This document shows, piece by piece, positions 1 through 10,678 of a stretch of 64,000 nucleotides of DNA (its first letter is position 1; the number at the start of each line of letters is the position of its first letter). The DNA is from Enterobacter quasihormaechei (GTDB lineage Bacteria; Pseudomonadota; Gammaproteobacteria; Enterobacterales; Enterobacteriaceae), in contig NZ_SJON01000002.1 in assembly GCF_004331385.1 (NCBI RefSeq), positions 124,001 through 188,000 of the forward strand, written 5' to 3'. Below the pieces are notes generated by a model. That model searched no databases. It was not told the DNA's origin and saw nothing but the letters and a program-made list of their open reading frames with translations. Both the position numbers and the translations under genes were made by a program.

Positions 1-335
1 AGAGTCTCCCCGCCGGGACGCTTACGGGCGGTCGCGTCCAGCGCGATGATGTCCGGCGCGACCGCCATCAGCTCATCCACCTCTTTCATCGTCGCGGTGA
101 TAAACACCTCGCTATCGGGATAGTCCCGCTTGATGATGCCGATAACCGGCAGCGAAACCAGCCCTTTGATCGCCTCAATGTCCACCACGCTGTTGGCGCG
201 GATCGCAGCGGCCCCGCCCTGCGCCGCCGCCAGCGCCATTCGCGACATAATAAACGGGCTGTGTAAGGGTTCGTTTTCCAGCGCCTGACAGGAGACAACC
301 AGCTTCCCCTTCAGGGTATTCAGTACAGTTTTCAT
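1..335 (-). CDS. nanE: N-acetylmannosamine-6-phosphate 2-epimerase, partial (C-terminus cut by window edge)
   Basis: Reading leftward from the ATG at 335 gives about 111 residues beginning [20 protein letters not shown] and running off the window. The order [54 protein letters not shown] is that of the NanE family. These TIM-barrel enzymes convert ManNAc-6-phosphate to GlcNAc-6-phosphate in cytoplasmic sialic acid and ManNAc catabolism. The Lys of IIKRDY and the Asp of [10 protein letters not shown] match conserved catalytic and phosphate-binding positions. The stop codon of the upstream PTS gene overlaps this start by one base (TAATG), so the two are probably translationally coupled. No nanA, nanT or nanK is visible, so the gene is tied to a PTS permease rather than a standard nan operon. 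The missing C-terminus lies beyond position 1. Confidence 0.88.
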   Translation of the reverse strand, partial: MKTVLNTLKGKLVVSCQALENEPLHSPFIMSRMALAAAQGGAAAIRANSVVDIEAIKGLVSLPVIGIIKRDYPDSEVFITATMKEVDELMAVAPDIIALDATARKRPGGET

Positions 336-1903
336 TACGATAACATCTCTTCCACTTCGTTCCTGATGATGGTGACGTGCGGGCCATAGATGACCTGAAC
401 GCCGTTACCTCGTACGATGACGCCGCGCGCGCCAGTCGCTTTCAGGGCCGCTTCATTCACCCTGCTGCCCTCTTTTACCGTGACGCGAAGGCGCGTGGCG
501 CAGCAGTCAACGTCTTCGAGATTGTCTTTGCCGCCCAGCCCGGCGATCACCGCTGCGGCGCGCTCGCTTTGCGGTAAGGCTTCGGCGTCGGCCACCGCTT
601 CCCTTTCACGGCCCGGCGTGGCGAAATCAAAGCGGTTAATCAGATAGCGGAAGGTAACGTAGTAGAGGAAGAACCACGGCACACCCACCAGCGGGACGAA
701 CATCCAGTTGGTTTTCGCCTCCCCCTGCAAAATGCCAAACAGCACAAAGTCAATAAAGCCGCCGGAGAAGGTTTGCCCGATGGTGATATGCAGCATGTGC
801 GCGAGCATAAACGCCAGCCCGTCAAACAGCGCATGAATGACGTACAGCACCGGCGCAATAAACAGGAATGAGAACTCGATGGGCTCGGTAATGCCCGTCA
901 GGAAAGAGGTTAACGCCGCTGACAGCAGCAGCCCGGCTACGCGCTTTTTGTTCTCGGGTTTAGCCGTGTGGTACATCGCCAGGCAGGCGCCGAGCAGGCC
1001 AAACATCATCGTGATAAAGCGCCCGGACATGAAGCGCGACGTGCCCTCATAGAAGTGCTGGGTGTTCGGGTCGGCGAGCTGAGCGAAGAAGATCCGCTGC
1101 GTCCCCTCAACCAGGTGTCCGTTAACGATTTCACTTCCGCCGAGCGCGGTGGTCCAGAACGGCAGATAAAAGATGTGGTGCAGACCAAACGGGCCAAGCA
1201 TGCGCAGGATAAAACCGTACAGCAGGGTGCCCAGATAGCCGGTGGCGTCCACCAGACCGCCGAGGCCAAAGATCAGCTTCTGGAAGTGCGGCCAGACAAC
1301 GGTCATGAGCGCCCCGACGAGTATCGCCGCCAGCGAGCTGATAATCGGAACAAAGCGCGAGCCGCCAAAGAAGCCCAGGAACTGCGGAAGCGCGATTTTG
1401 TTAAACCGATGGTGCAGCGCGCAAGTCACCAGACCAATAACCACGCCGCCAAACACGCCGGTTTCCAGCGTCTGAATGCCCAGCGTCATACCCTGCCCTG
1501 CGGCACCCGGATTTTCAAGGGCCAGCTTTCCGGTCAGGATCAGCAGGGCGTTGATGGTGGCGTTCATCACCAGATACGCGAGCAGGGCCGCCAGCCCCGC
1601 CGTGCCTTTATCGTTTTTCGCTAACCCAACGGCAACCCCAACGGCGAACAGCACGGACAGGTTCGCAAACACAATCGAACCCGCACTGCTCATGATGGTG
1701 AAGATGGCCTGTAGCCAGCCCACGTTTAAAAATGGGTAGGCCGTAAGGGTATTGGGGTTCGACAGCGCACCACCGATCCCCAGTAATAGCCCCGCCGCCG
1801 GCAAAACGGCGATGGGCAGCATAAACGATTTGCCGAAGCGCTGCGCTTTTTCAAACCATCCGCCGGAAGAAGCGCCGCTGAACATGTGCATCATTTTTTT
1901 CAT
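335..1903 (-). CDS. PTS EIICB permease, glucose/N-acetylglucosamine superfamily, probably for an amino sugar
   Basis: A 522-residue membrane protein. The EIIC domain (about 15-425) contains [16 protein letters not shown] and the family signature [11 protein letters not shown] hydrophilic linker leads to a C-terminal EIIB domain (about 440-522) with the phosphorylated cysteine in DCCATRLR (Cys468, preceded by Cys467). There is no EIIA domain, so phosphate would have to come from an EIIA in trans such as Crr. Partnership with nanE suggests import of ManNAc or a related amino sugar as the 6-phosphate; this is inference. Start: the first ATG (1903) sits directly against its AGGGG sequence, whereas the third-codon-down ATG at 1894 has normal spacing, so [10 protein letters not shown] may be the real N-terminus. 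It is transcribed divergently from the RpiR regulator. Confidence 0.82.
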   Translation of the reverse strand: MKKMMHMFSGASSGGWFEKAQRFGKSFMLPIAVLPAAGLLLGIGGALSNPNTLTAYPFLNVGWLQAIFTIMSSAGSIVFANLSVLFAVGVAVGLAKNDKGTAGLAALLAYLVMNATINALLILTGKLALENPGAAGQGMTLGIQTLETGVFGGVVIGLVTCALHHRFNKIALPQFLGFFGGSRFVPIISSLAAILVGALMTVVWPHFQKLIFGLGGLVDATGYLGTLLYGFILRMLGPFGLHHIFYLPFWTTALGGSEIVNGHLVEGTQRIFFAQLADPNTQHFYEGTSRFMSGRFITMMFGLLGACLAMYHTAKPENKKRVAGLLLSAALTSFLTGITEPIEFSFLFIAPVLYVIHALFDGLAFMLAHMLHITIGQTFSGGFIDFVLFGILQGEAKTNWMFVPLVGVPWFFLYYVTFRYLINRFDFATPGREREAVADAEALPQSERAAAVIAGLGGKDNLEDVDCCATRLRVTVKEGSRVNEAALKATGARGVIVRGNGVQVIYGPHVTIIRNEVEEMLS

Positions 1904-1918
1904 CCCCTGGTGTAATGA

Positions 1919-1966
1919 TGAAAATTTTTATCACAATAAAAATTAAAAGTGAAAATAATCATCACA
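1919..1966. promoter_or_regulatory. Paired 17-bp direct repeats, candidate operator of the RpiR regulator
   Basis: In the 159-bp divergent intergenic region TGAAAATTTTTATCACA (1919-1935) and TGAAAATAATCATCACA (1950-1966) share 15 of 17 bases. Their starts are 31 bp apart, close to three helical turns, so both would face the same side of the DNA. The placement just upstream of the PTS gene fits regulator binding. The link to this RpiR protein is inference. Confidence 0.5.
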
Positions 1967-2062
1967 AATCCAGGAGGCGGATCATACTTTTTCGAAATCG
2001 CTGGCATCTCTCCCCCGCTTTCCGCCACACTAGTCGACAGAGAAACGCATTAAGGATCTAGC

Positions 2063-2887
2063 ATGTCAGACCATGAAAACCTGCTGCTGAAGTTACGCCA
2101 GGAGGCTTCCGGGTACAGCCCGACGCAACAAAAGCTGGGGGAGTTTGTTCTCAACGATCCTGCGCGGGTGCTGTACCTGACGATCACCGAGCTGGCGCGC
2201 GAAAGTCACACCAGCGAAGCCAGCGTGACGCGCCTGTGCCGGACGCTGGGCTGTAAGGGATATAACGAATTCAAAATGGCGCTGGCGCTGGATATTCAGC
2301 AGGGCCAGCCCGCACGTCAGGCCGGGGATGAAATCGATAACGTCGTGGATGAATCCGTGCAGGCCCTACAGGATACCGCCAGGCTCCTCGACAGAGCGCT
2401 GCTGGAAAAGGCCGCGCAGGCGCTGCATCAGGCGCGGTCGGTGCAGATTTACGGGGTGGCCGCCAGCGCGATCCTCGGGGAATATCTGCATTACAAGCTC
2501 CTGCGGCTGGGCAAACCCGCGCAGCTGTTTAGCGATATGCATCGCGCGGCCATGAATGCGGCAACGCTGTCTGACGAGACGCTGGTGGTCGCTATCTCAA
2601 GTTCGGGATCGACCCGCGATTTACTCCACGTCGTGAAGCTAGCCCGCAAGCGCGGCGTGCAGGTGCTGGCGCTCAGCAATACGCCACGCAGCCCGCTGGC
2701 GTCCCTCAGCGATATGCAGCTGGTTGCGGCAAAGCCCGAGGGGCCGCTGAGCGCGGGTGCGCTGAATGCCAAAGTTGGCGTCATGCTGCTTATCGAGCTG
2801 CTTACCACTTCCCTTATCGCCATCGATGGCCGTTACGGCGAGGTGAGTCAGCAAACGGCCAGCGCAACGCTGCCGCTTCTGTTATAG
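2063..2887 (+). CDS. MurR/RpiR-family transcriptional regulator (HTH plus SIS domain)
   Basis: A 274-residue protein. The N-terminal HTH_6 domain (about 1-77) contains the recognition region TSEASVTRLCRTLGCKGYNEFK. The C-terminal SIS sugar-phosphate-binding domain (about 120-250) contains IYGVAASA and VVAISSSGSTRD. The ATG at 2063 is preceded by AAGGA at good spacing. Members of the family usually sense a phosphosugar and control adjacent sugar-catabolic genes. Divergence from the EIICB-nanE pair makes that unit the likely target, with an amino sugar 6-phosphate as the probable ligand (inference). It is followed by a bidirectional terminator shared with eno. Confidence 0.85.
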   Translation: MSDHENLLLKLRQEASGYSPTQQKLGEFVLNDPARVLYLTITELARESHTSEASVTRLCRTLGCKGYNEFKMALALDIQQGQPARQAGDEIDNVVDESVQALQDTARLLDRALLEKAAQALHQARSVQIYGVAASAILGEYLHYKLLRLGKPAQLFSDMHRAAMNAATLSDETLVVAISSSGSTRDLLHVVKLARKRGVQVLALSNTPRSPLASLSDMQLVAAKPEGPLSAGALNAKVGVMLLIELLTTSLIAIDGRYGEVSQQTASATLPLLL

Positions 2888-2892
2888 AAAAC

Positions 2893-2919
2893 AAAAAACC
2901 CGCCGAAGCGGGTTTTTTT
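2893..2919. terminator. Bidirectional rho-independent terminator between the rpiR-type gene and eno
   Basis: Arms AACCCGC and GCGGGTT around a CGAA loop are flanked by six A on the left and seven T on the right, so the element can stop transcription from both directions. It lies between two convergent genes. Confidence 0.9.
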
Positions 2920-2939
2920 ATTGAAATGAAAGCTCGGGC

Positions 2940-4310
<1,371 letters not shown>

Positions 4311-4320
4311 CTAACTTTTT

Positions 4321-5973
<1,653 letters not shown>

Positions 5974-6125
5974 TTAGGGTGAAACGATGGAATAACCAGG
6001 ACGGGAAAGTAGTATACCCGAACACGACGAGCGCCACAAACTTTCATTCTCCGTCTCCTTCCCAGGCCATGACAAACATAAGGAGTGAGAAAATAGCCCC
6101 TTTTGGGTAAATGTTTTTGACGCAA

Positions 6126-6169
6126 ATCAAGCGCTTGTCATTTAAAAAATCACACAAATTGCGCTTGAT
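6126..6169. repeat. Inverted repeat between mazG and pyrG
   Basis: ATCAAGCGC (6126-6134) and GCGCTTGAT (6161-6169) are perfect 9-bp arms separated by 26 AT-rich bases. They sit just after the mazG stop codon on the minus strand and upstream of the pyrG promoter. The element could act as a weak terminator of mazG or as a protein-binding site; neither is shown. Confidence 0.45.
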
Positions 6170-6181
6170 CGCAAAATTTCG

Positions 6182-6973
6182 TTAGAGATCATGTTCCTGG
6201 CGTTTTACTTCCTGCCAGACTTCTTCCATCGCCTCGAGGTCAATGCCGCTCATTTCCAGGCCGCGCGAGGCCACAATCCTCTCCACTTCGCGAAAGCGTC
6301 GTTCGAATTTAATGTTCGCTTTTTGCAGCGCCGTTTCCGCTTTTACGCCGAGGTGGCGCGAAAGGTTGACGGTCGCAAACAGCAGATCGCCCATCTCCTC
6401 TTCCAGCTTTGCTTCATCCACAACGGCCTGCTGCGCTTCGTGCATCACTTCGTCGATCTCTTCGTGCACTTTTTCCAGCACCGGGCCAAGAGAGTGCCAG
6501 TCAAATCCTACCGCCGAGCAGCGCTTTTGAATTTTGTGGGCGCGCATCAGCGCAGGCAAGCTCAGGGGAATGTCGTCCAGCGCCGAGTGCTGAGATTTTT
6601 CAGCGCGTTCGGCGCTTTTAATCTGCTCCCAGCGCGCCAGCACTTCCGCACTGTTGCCTGCGGTGGCGTCGCCAAAGATATGCGGATGACGACGCTCCAG
6701 CTTGTCGCTGATAGCGGCGCAGATATCGTCAAAGTTAAAGCGCCCCTCTTCCTGCGCCATCTGGGCGTAGAACACCACCTGGAACAGCAGGTCACCCAGC
6801 TCGCCGCGCAGGTCGTCGAAATCTTCACGCGAAATCGCGTCCAGCACTTCGTAAGTCTCTTCCAGCGTGTAAGGCGCGATGGTGGCGAAAGTCTGCTCTT
6901 TGTCCCACGGGCAGCCGTTTTCCGGGTCGCGAAGACGCTTCATGATGCCGAGCAGGCGGTCGATTTGAGTCAT
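6182..6973 (-). CDS. mazG: Nucleoside triphosphate pyrophosphohydrolase MazG
   Basis: A 263-residue protein, the same length as E. coli MazG. It hydrolyses NTPs and dNTPs to the monophosphate and pyrophosphate and has been linked to lowering ppGpp during nutritional stress. Two all-alpha MazG repeats are visible. The first has NGCPWDKEQT, EETYEVLDAI and ELGDLLFQVVFYAQ, with the metal-binding EExxE and ExxD pattern. The second has EEIDEV and EEEMGDLLFATVNLSRH. It lies 66 bp downstream of relA on the same strand, separated by a REP element. The co-location with relA matches E. coli and suggests a role tied to stringent control. Confidence 0.95.
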   Translation of the reverse strand: MTQIDRLLGIMKRLRDPENGCPWDKEQTFATIAPYTLEETYEVLDAISREDFDDLRGELGDLLFQVVFYAQMAQEEGRFNFDDICAAISDKLERRHPHIFGDATAGNSAEVLARWEQIKSAERAEKSQHSALDDIPLSLPALMRAHKIQKRCSAVGFDWHSLGPVLEKVHEEIDEVMHEAQQAVVDEAKLEEEMGDLLFATVNLSRHLGVKAETALQKANIKFERRFREVERIVASRGLEMSGIDLEAMEEVWQEVKRQEHDL

Positions 6974-6995
6974 AGTTCTGTCCTGATGTCAAAAT

Positions 6996-7027
6996 GCCGG
7001 GTGGCGGCGTTGTCTTACCCGGCCTAC
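6996..7027. repeat. REP element between relA and mazG
   Basis: GCCGGGTGGCGGCG followed by TTACCCGGCCTAC is the typical imperfect palindrome of enterobacterial REP sequences, lying in a short intergenic gap. It may bind gyrase or IHF-type factors or protect upstream mRNA. Confidence 0.85.
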
Positions 7028-7039
7028 AGAAAAGGATGG

Positions 7040-9271
7040 TTAGCCACCGTGCAGACGACGCGCGTCAATCACATCCGGCACCTGGTTCAGTTTGCCGAGC
7101 ACGCGGCCCAGCACCTGAAGGTTGTAGATTTCGATGGTCATATCGATAGTGGCAAGCTGCTCGCGGGTATCGCTGCGGCTGGCAACACCCAGTACGTTGA
7201 CCTTCTCGTTAGCGAGAATAGTGGTGATGTCGCGCAGCAGGCCGCTGCGGTCGTTGGCGGTAACGCGCACGACCAGCGAGTAGCCGGCCGAGTAGCTTTC
7301 CCCCCAGACGGCTTCCACGATACGTTCCGGCGCATGCGATTGCAGCTCTGCAAGCTGGTCACAGTCGGAGCGGTGAATCGAGATCCCGCGCCCCTGCGTG
7401 ATGAAGCCGACAATATCGTCCCCCGGGATCGGCTGGCAGCAGCGGGCAATATGGTGCATCAGGTTACCCACCCCTTCGACCACCACGCGGCCATTGTCCT
7501 TGCTGCGCTGCTGCGGAGCGTAGGTTTTCTGCTGGAGCTGCTTCAGCGCTGCGGCATCCTGCTCTGCCGCGCTTGGCTTGTTGAACTGCGCTTGCAGGAA
7601 GTTCACCATCTGGTTCAGGCGAATATCACCGCCGCCAATGGCCGCCAGCAGCTCGTCCAGCTCGTTGAAGTTGTAGCGCGGCAGCAGGAATTTTTCCGCC
7701 TCTTTCAGGCTTATCCCGATATGCTCCAGCTCGTCGTCAAGGATCTGGCGACCGGCAAGGATATTCTTGTCCCGATCCTGCTTGCGGAACCAGGCGTGAA
7801 TTTTAGAGCGCCCGCGGCTGGTGGTAACGTAACCGAGGTTCGGATTAAGCCAGTCGCGGCTTGGGTTTGGCTGCTTCTGGGTGATGATTTCAATCTGGTC
7901 ACCCATCTGTAGCTGGTAGGTAAACGGTACGATGCGCCCGCCGATCTTCGCCCCGATGCAACGGTGCCCCACGTCGCTGTGAATGTGGTAGGCGAAATCG
8001 AGCGGCGTGGAGCCTGCCGGTAAATCCACCACATCCCCTTTCGGGGTAAAGACGTAGACGCGATCGTCGAAGACCTGGCTGCGCACTTCATCGAGCATTT
8101 CGCCAGAGTCGGCCATCTCTTCCTGCCACGCAATCAGCTTACGCAGCCAGGCGATACGATCCTCGTGACCGGAGCGACCGCCGCCGGAGGTGCCCTCTTT
8201 GTATTTCCAGTGCGCCGCCACGCCCAGCTCGGCGTCTTCGTGCATCTGTTTGGTACGGATCTGAATTTCCACGGTTTTGCCGCCAGGGCCGAGCACCACG
8301 GTGTGGATGGACTGATAGCCATTCGGTTTCGGGTTCGCGACATAGTCGTCGAACTCGTCCGGCAGATGACGGAAATGGGTGTGCACGATCCCCAGCGCGG
8401 CGTAGCAGTCCTGCAAACGTTCCGCCACGATACGTACGGCGCGCACGTCGAACAGCTCGTCAAAGGCGAGGTGTTTCTTCTGCATTTTGCGCCAGATGCT
8501 GTAGATGTGCTTCGGACGCCCGTAGACCTCGGCGCGCACATTCTCCTCTTTCATCGACTGGCGCAGCCCGCTGACAAATTCATCGATATAGTGCTCGCGG
8601 TCGATGCGGCGTTCGTGCAGCAGTTTTGCAATGCGTTTGTATTCCGCCGGATGCAGGTAGCGGAAGCAGTAATCTTCCAGCTCCCACTTCAGTTGCCCGA
8701 TCCCCAGACGGTTCGCCAGCGGCGCATAGATATTCGTACACTCTTTGGCGGCGAGGACGCGCTCGTCTTCCGGCGCATCCTTCACTTCGCGCAGATGGGC
8801 TACCCGTTCCGCCAGCTTGATCACCACGCAGCGGAAATCATCCACCATCGCCAGCAGCATCCGGCGGACGTTATCCACCTGCTCGGAAGAGACAGAATCC
8901 GTTTGCGCGGCCTTCAGTTGACGGATGGCGGCCATATCGCGCACGCCGTGGATGAGCGCCACGACGGACTGGCCGACGCTTTCACGCAGCACGTCTTCCG
9001 TCACCACGTTCGCATCCGCCAGGGGGAACAGCAGTGCGGCCTGTAGCGTTTCGATATCCATGTTCAGCATGGACAGAATTTCGACCATCTCCACGCCGCG
9101 CCACAACAGCAGTTCAGCGTCCGGATGCCCCTGCGTTGTGCGTAAACAATAGGCCCAGGTTTCGGTTAAGCGTTCACACGACTGCTGGCTGGAAATCCCC
9201 AGACTTGCGATCCATTTTTGAGGGTCAAACTCACCAGCTTTATTTAAATGTGCACTTCTTACCGCAACCAT
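7040..9271 (-). CDS. relA: (p)ppGpp synthetase I (GTP pyrophosphokinase RelA)
   Basis: A 743-residue protein, close to E. coli RelA (744). It makes pppGpp and ppGpp on ribosomes carrying uncharged tRNA. Domains in order: an N-terminal HD-like region that reads FPLADAN where hydrolases have the catalytic HD pair, so it is a hydrolase-dead domain; the synthetase domain with RYLHPAEYKRIAKLL and KPNGYQSIHTVVLG; the TGS domain VYVFTPKGDVVDLPAGST; the zinc-finger or CC segment IARCCQPIPGDDIVGFIT; and a C-terminal ACT domain starting near RVTANDRSGLLRDI. The start MVAVRSAHLN is chosen because AAAGGAGAGG precedes it and it matches the family; an in-frame TTG seven codons upstream overlaps that ribosome site. 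A short gap separates it from rlmD. Confidence 0.97.
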   Translation of the reverse strand: MVAVRSAHLNKAGEFDPQKWIASLGISSQQSCERLTETWAYCLRTTQGHPDAELLLWRGVEMVEILSMLNMDIETLQAALLFPLADANVVTEDVLRESVGQSVVALIHGVRDMAAIRQLKAAQTDSVSSEQVDNVRRMLLAMVDDFRCVVIKLAERVAHLREVKDAPEDERVLAAKECTNIYAPLANRLGIGQLKWELEDYCFRYLHPAEYKRIAKLLHERRIDREHYIDEFVSGLRQSMKEENVRAEVYGRPKHIYSIWRKMQKKHLAFDELFDVRAVRIVAERLQDCYAALGIVHTHFRHLPDEFDDYVANPKPNGYQSIHTVVLGPGGKTVEIQIRTKQMHEDAELGVAAHWKYKEGTSGGGRSGHEDRIAWLRKLIAWQEEMADSGEMLDEVRSQVFDDRVYVFTPKGDVVDLPAGSTPLDFAYHIHSDVGHRCIGAKIGGRIVPFTYQLQMGDQIEIITQKQPNPSRDWLNPNLGYVTTSRGRSKIHAWFRKQDRDKNILAGRQILDDELEHIGISLKEAEKFLLPRYNFNELDELLAAIGGGDIRLNQMVNFLQAQFNKPSAAEQDAAALKQLQQKTYAPQQRSKDNGRVVVEGVGNLMHHIARCCQPIPGDDIVGFITQGRGISIHRSDCDQLAELQSHAPERIVEAVWGESYSAGYSLVVRVTANDRSGLLRDITTILANEKVNVLGVASRSDTREQLATIDMTIEIYNLQVLGRVLGKLNQVPDVIDARRLHGG

Positions 9272-9322
9272 CGTCCTCTCCTTTAGGGACAAGGGCCTGT
9301 CGAAGTCGACAAGCCAAACTCA

Positions 9323-10621
9323 TTAGATGTGCTCGAACAACACCATCGATTCCAGATGTCCAGTGTGCGGGAACATGTCCAGCATTGCCAGACGCCGAAT
9401 CTGGTAACCCCCGCTCAATAATGCTTCACTGTCACGGGCGAGCGTCGCCGGATTACAGGAAACATAGACCACGCGTTCAGGCGCGAGTTTAATTATATGT
9501 TGCATCACGCCCGGCGCACCCGCGCGCGCCGGATCGAGCAGGATCTTATCAAAGCCCTGCTTAGCCCACGGTTGCCGCGTGACATCATCCTCAAGATTTT
9601 GATGAAAGAATGTCACATTTTGCAAGCCGTTCTGCCGGGCGTTCTCCTGGCCTTTCGCCACCAGCGCCTCAACGCCCTCCACGCCGACCACGCTTGCTGC
9701 TTTGCGGGCCAGCGGCAGGGTAAAGTTCCCCATACCGCAGAACAGATCGAGCACCCGATCGGTGGGCTGGACGTCAAGCCATGCCAGCGCATTTGCCACC
9801 ATCTGCTGGTTTACGCCGTCGTTGACCTGGATAAAATCCCGTGGGCTGAACGTTAAGCGTAGTCCGTCTGACGCATACCAGGGCGCTTCTCCGCTGACCT
9901 GCTCAAGTATCTCGCTTTGCGGCGCAAGGAAAAGCGCAAGCTCATGAGAATGCGAAAAGCGTTCCAGTTTTTCGCGATCTTCCGGTGAGAGCGGTGCGGT
10001 GTGGCGCAACACCATCAGCGGGCCGCTGTTGGCCAGCACCAGTTCGACATGCCCCAGCGAACGCACCCCGTCCAGCGATGCAAGACAGTGGTGCACAGCC
10101 GGGAGCAGCGCCTCAAGTTGGGGCGCCAAAACAGGGCACTGCGTGATGGAGACGATATCGCTGGAGCCAGCCTTGCGAAAACCCATCTCCAGCCGTTCGG
10201 TTTTTGGCTGATAGCTGAGGCTCAGGCGAGCGCGGCGACGGTAGCCCCACGGCTGGTCAGCCACAATGTCACTGACGTCATGTTTTAGCAGGTGGGCCAG
10301 TGCGCTGCTTTTACTTTTTTGCTGTAATTCTGGGCTGGCATGCTGTTGCTGACAGCCACCGCAGACGCCAAAATGGGGGCAACGAGGCGTGACGCGTTCC
10401 GGGCTATCGTTAAGACGGCGCTTAACCTGGCCGCGTGCATACTGGCGTTTGTCTTCCGTCAGCGTAATGTCTGCGCGCTCTCCCGGCAGCAAACCGGTGA
10501 TAAACAGCGTCTTGCCGTTATGACGCGCCACCCCCTGACCGAAAGGATCGAGGTCCGTGGCTTCAACAGTTATGATCTGACGCGTCGTCACGCGTCGTTT
10601 TGCAGAGTAGAATTGCGCCAT
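9323..10621 (-). CDS. rlmD: 23S rRNA (uracil-1939-C5)-methyltransferase RlmD
   Basis: A 432-residue protein (E. coli RlmD/RumA 433) starting [15 protein letters not shown]. An N-terminal TRAM RNA-binding domain (about 10-70) is followed by the iron-sulfur cluster cysteines in [10 protein letters not shown]. The C-terminal Rossmann methyltransferase domain has the SAM loop [14 protein letters not shown], the motif DPARAG, and the catalytic cysteine in [11 protein letters not shown]. It methylates U1939 of 23S rRNA in the cytoplasm. A long in-frame upstream extension to 10867 overlaps the divergent barA gene and is not homologous, so it is excluded. The ribosome-binding site is weak. The barA and rlmD starts are divergent, 57 bp apart. 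Confidence 0.96.
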   Translation of the reverse strand: MAQFYSAKRRVTTRQIITVEATDLDPFGQGVARHNGKTLFITGLLPGERADITLTEDKRQYARGQVKRRLNDSPERVTPRCPHFGVCGGCQQQHASPELQQKSKSSALAHLLKHDVSDIVADQPWGYRRRARLSLSYQPKTERLEMGFRKAGSSDIVSITQCPVLAPQLEALLPAVHHCLASLDGVRSLGHVELVLANSGPLMVLRHTAPLSPEDREKLERFSHSHELALFLAPQSEILEQVSGEAPWYASDGLRLTFSPRDFIQVNDGVNQQMVANALAWLDVQPTDRVLDLFCGMGNFTLPLARKAASVVGVEGVEALVAKGQENARQNGLQNVTFFHQNLEDDVTRQPWAKQGFDKILLDPARAGAPGVMQHIIKLAPERVVYVSCNPATLARDSEALLSGGYQIRRLAMLDMFPHTGHLESMVLFEHI

Positions 10622-10678
10622 CGCCGAGATTGTTCTCAAATAAACATAATTAGCCTGATTGTCCCATAACGGAACTCC

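Noticed and set aside
6191-7912. A 573-codon open frame on the plus strand antisense to mazG and relA
   Set aside because: It crosses two well supported genes and the gap between them, has no family resemblance or ribosome site, and long antisense frames are common in GC-rich, codon-biased DNA.
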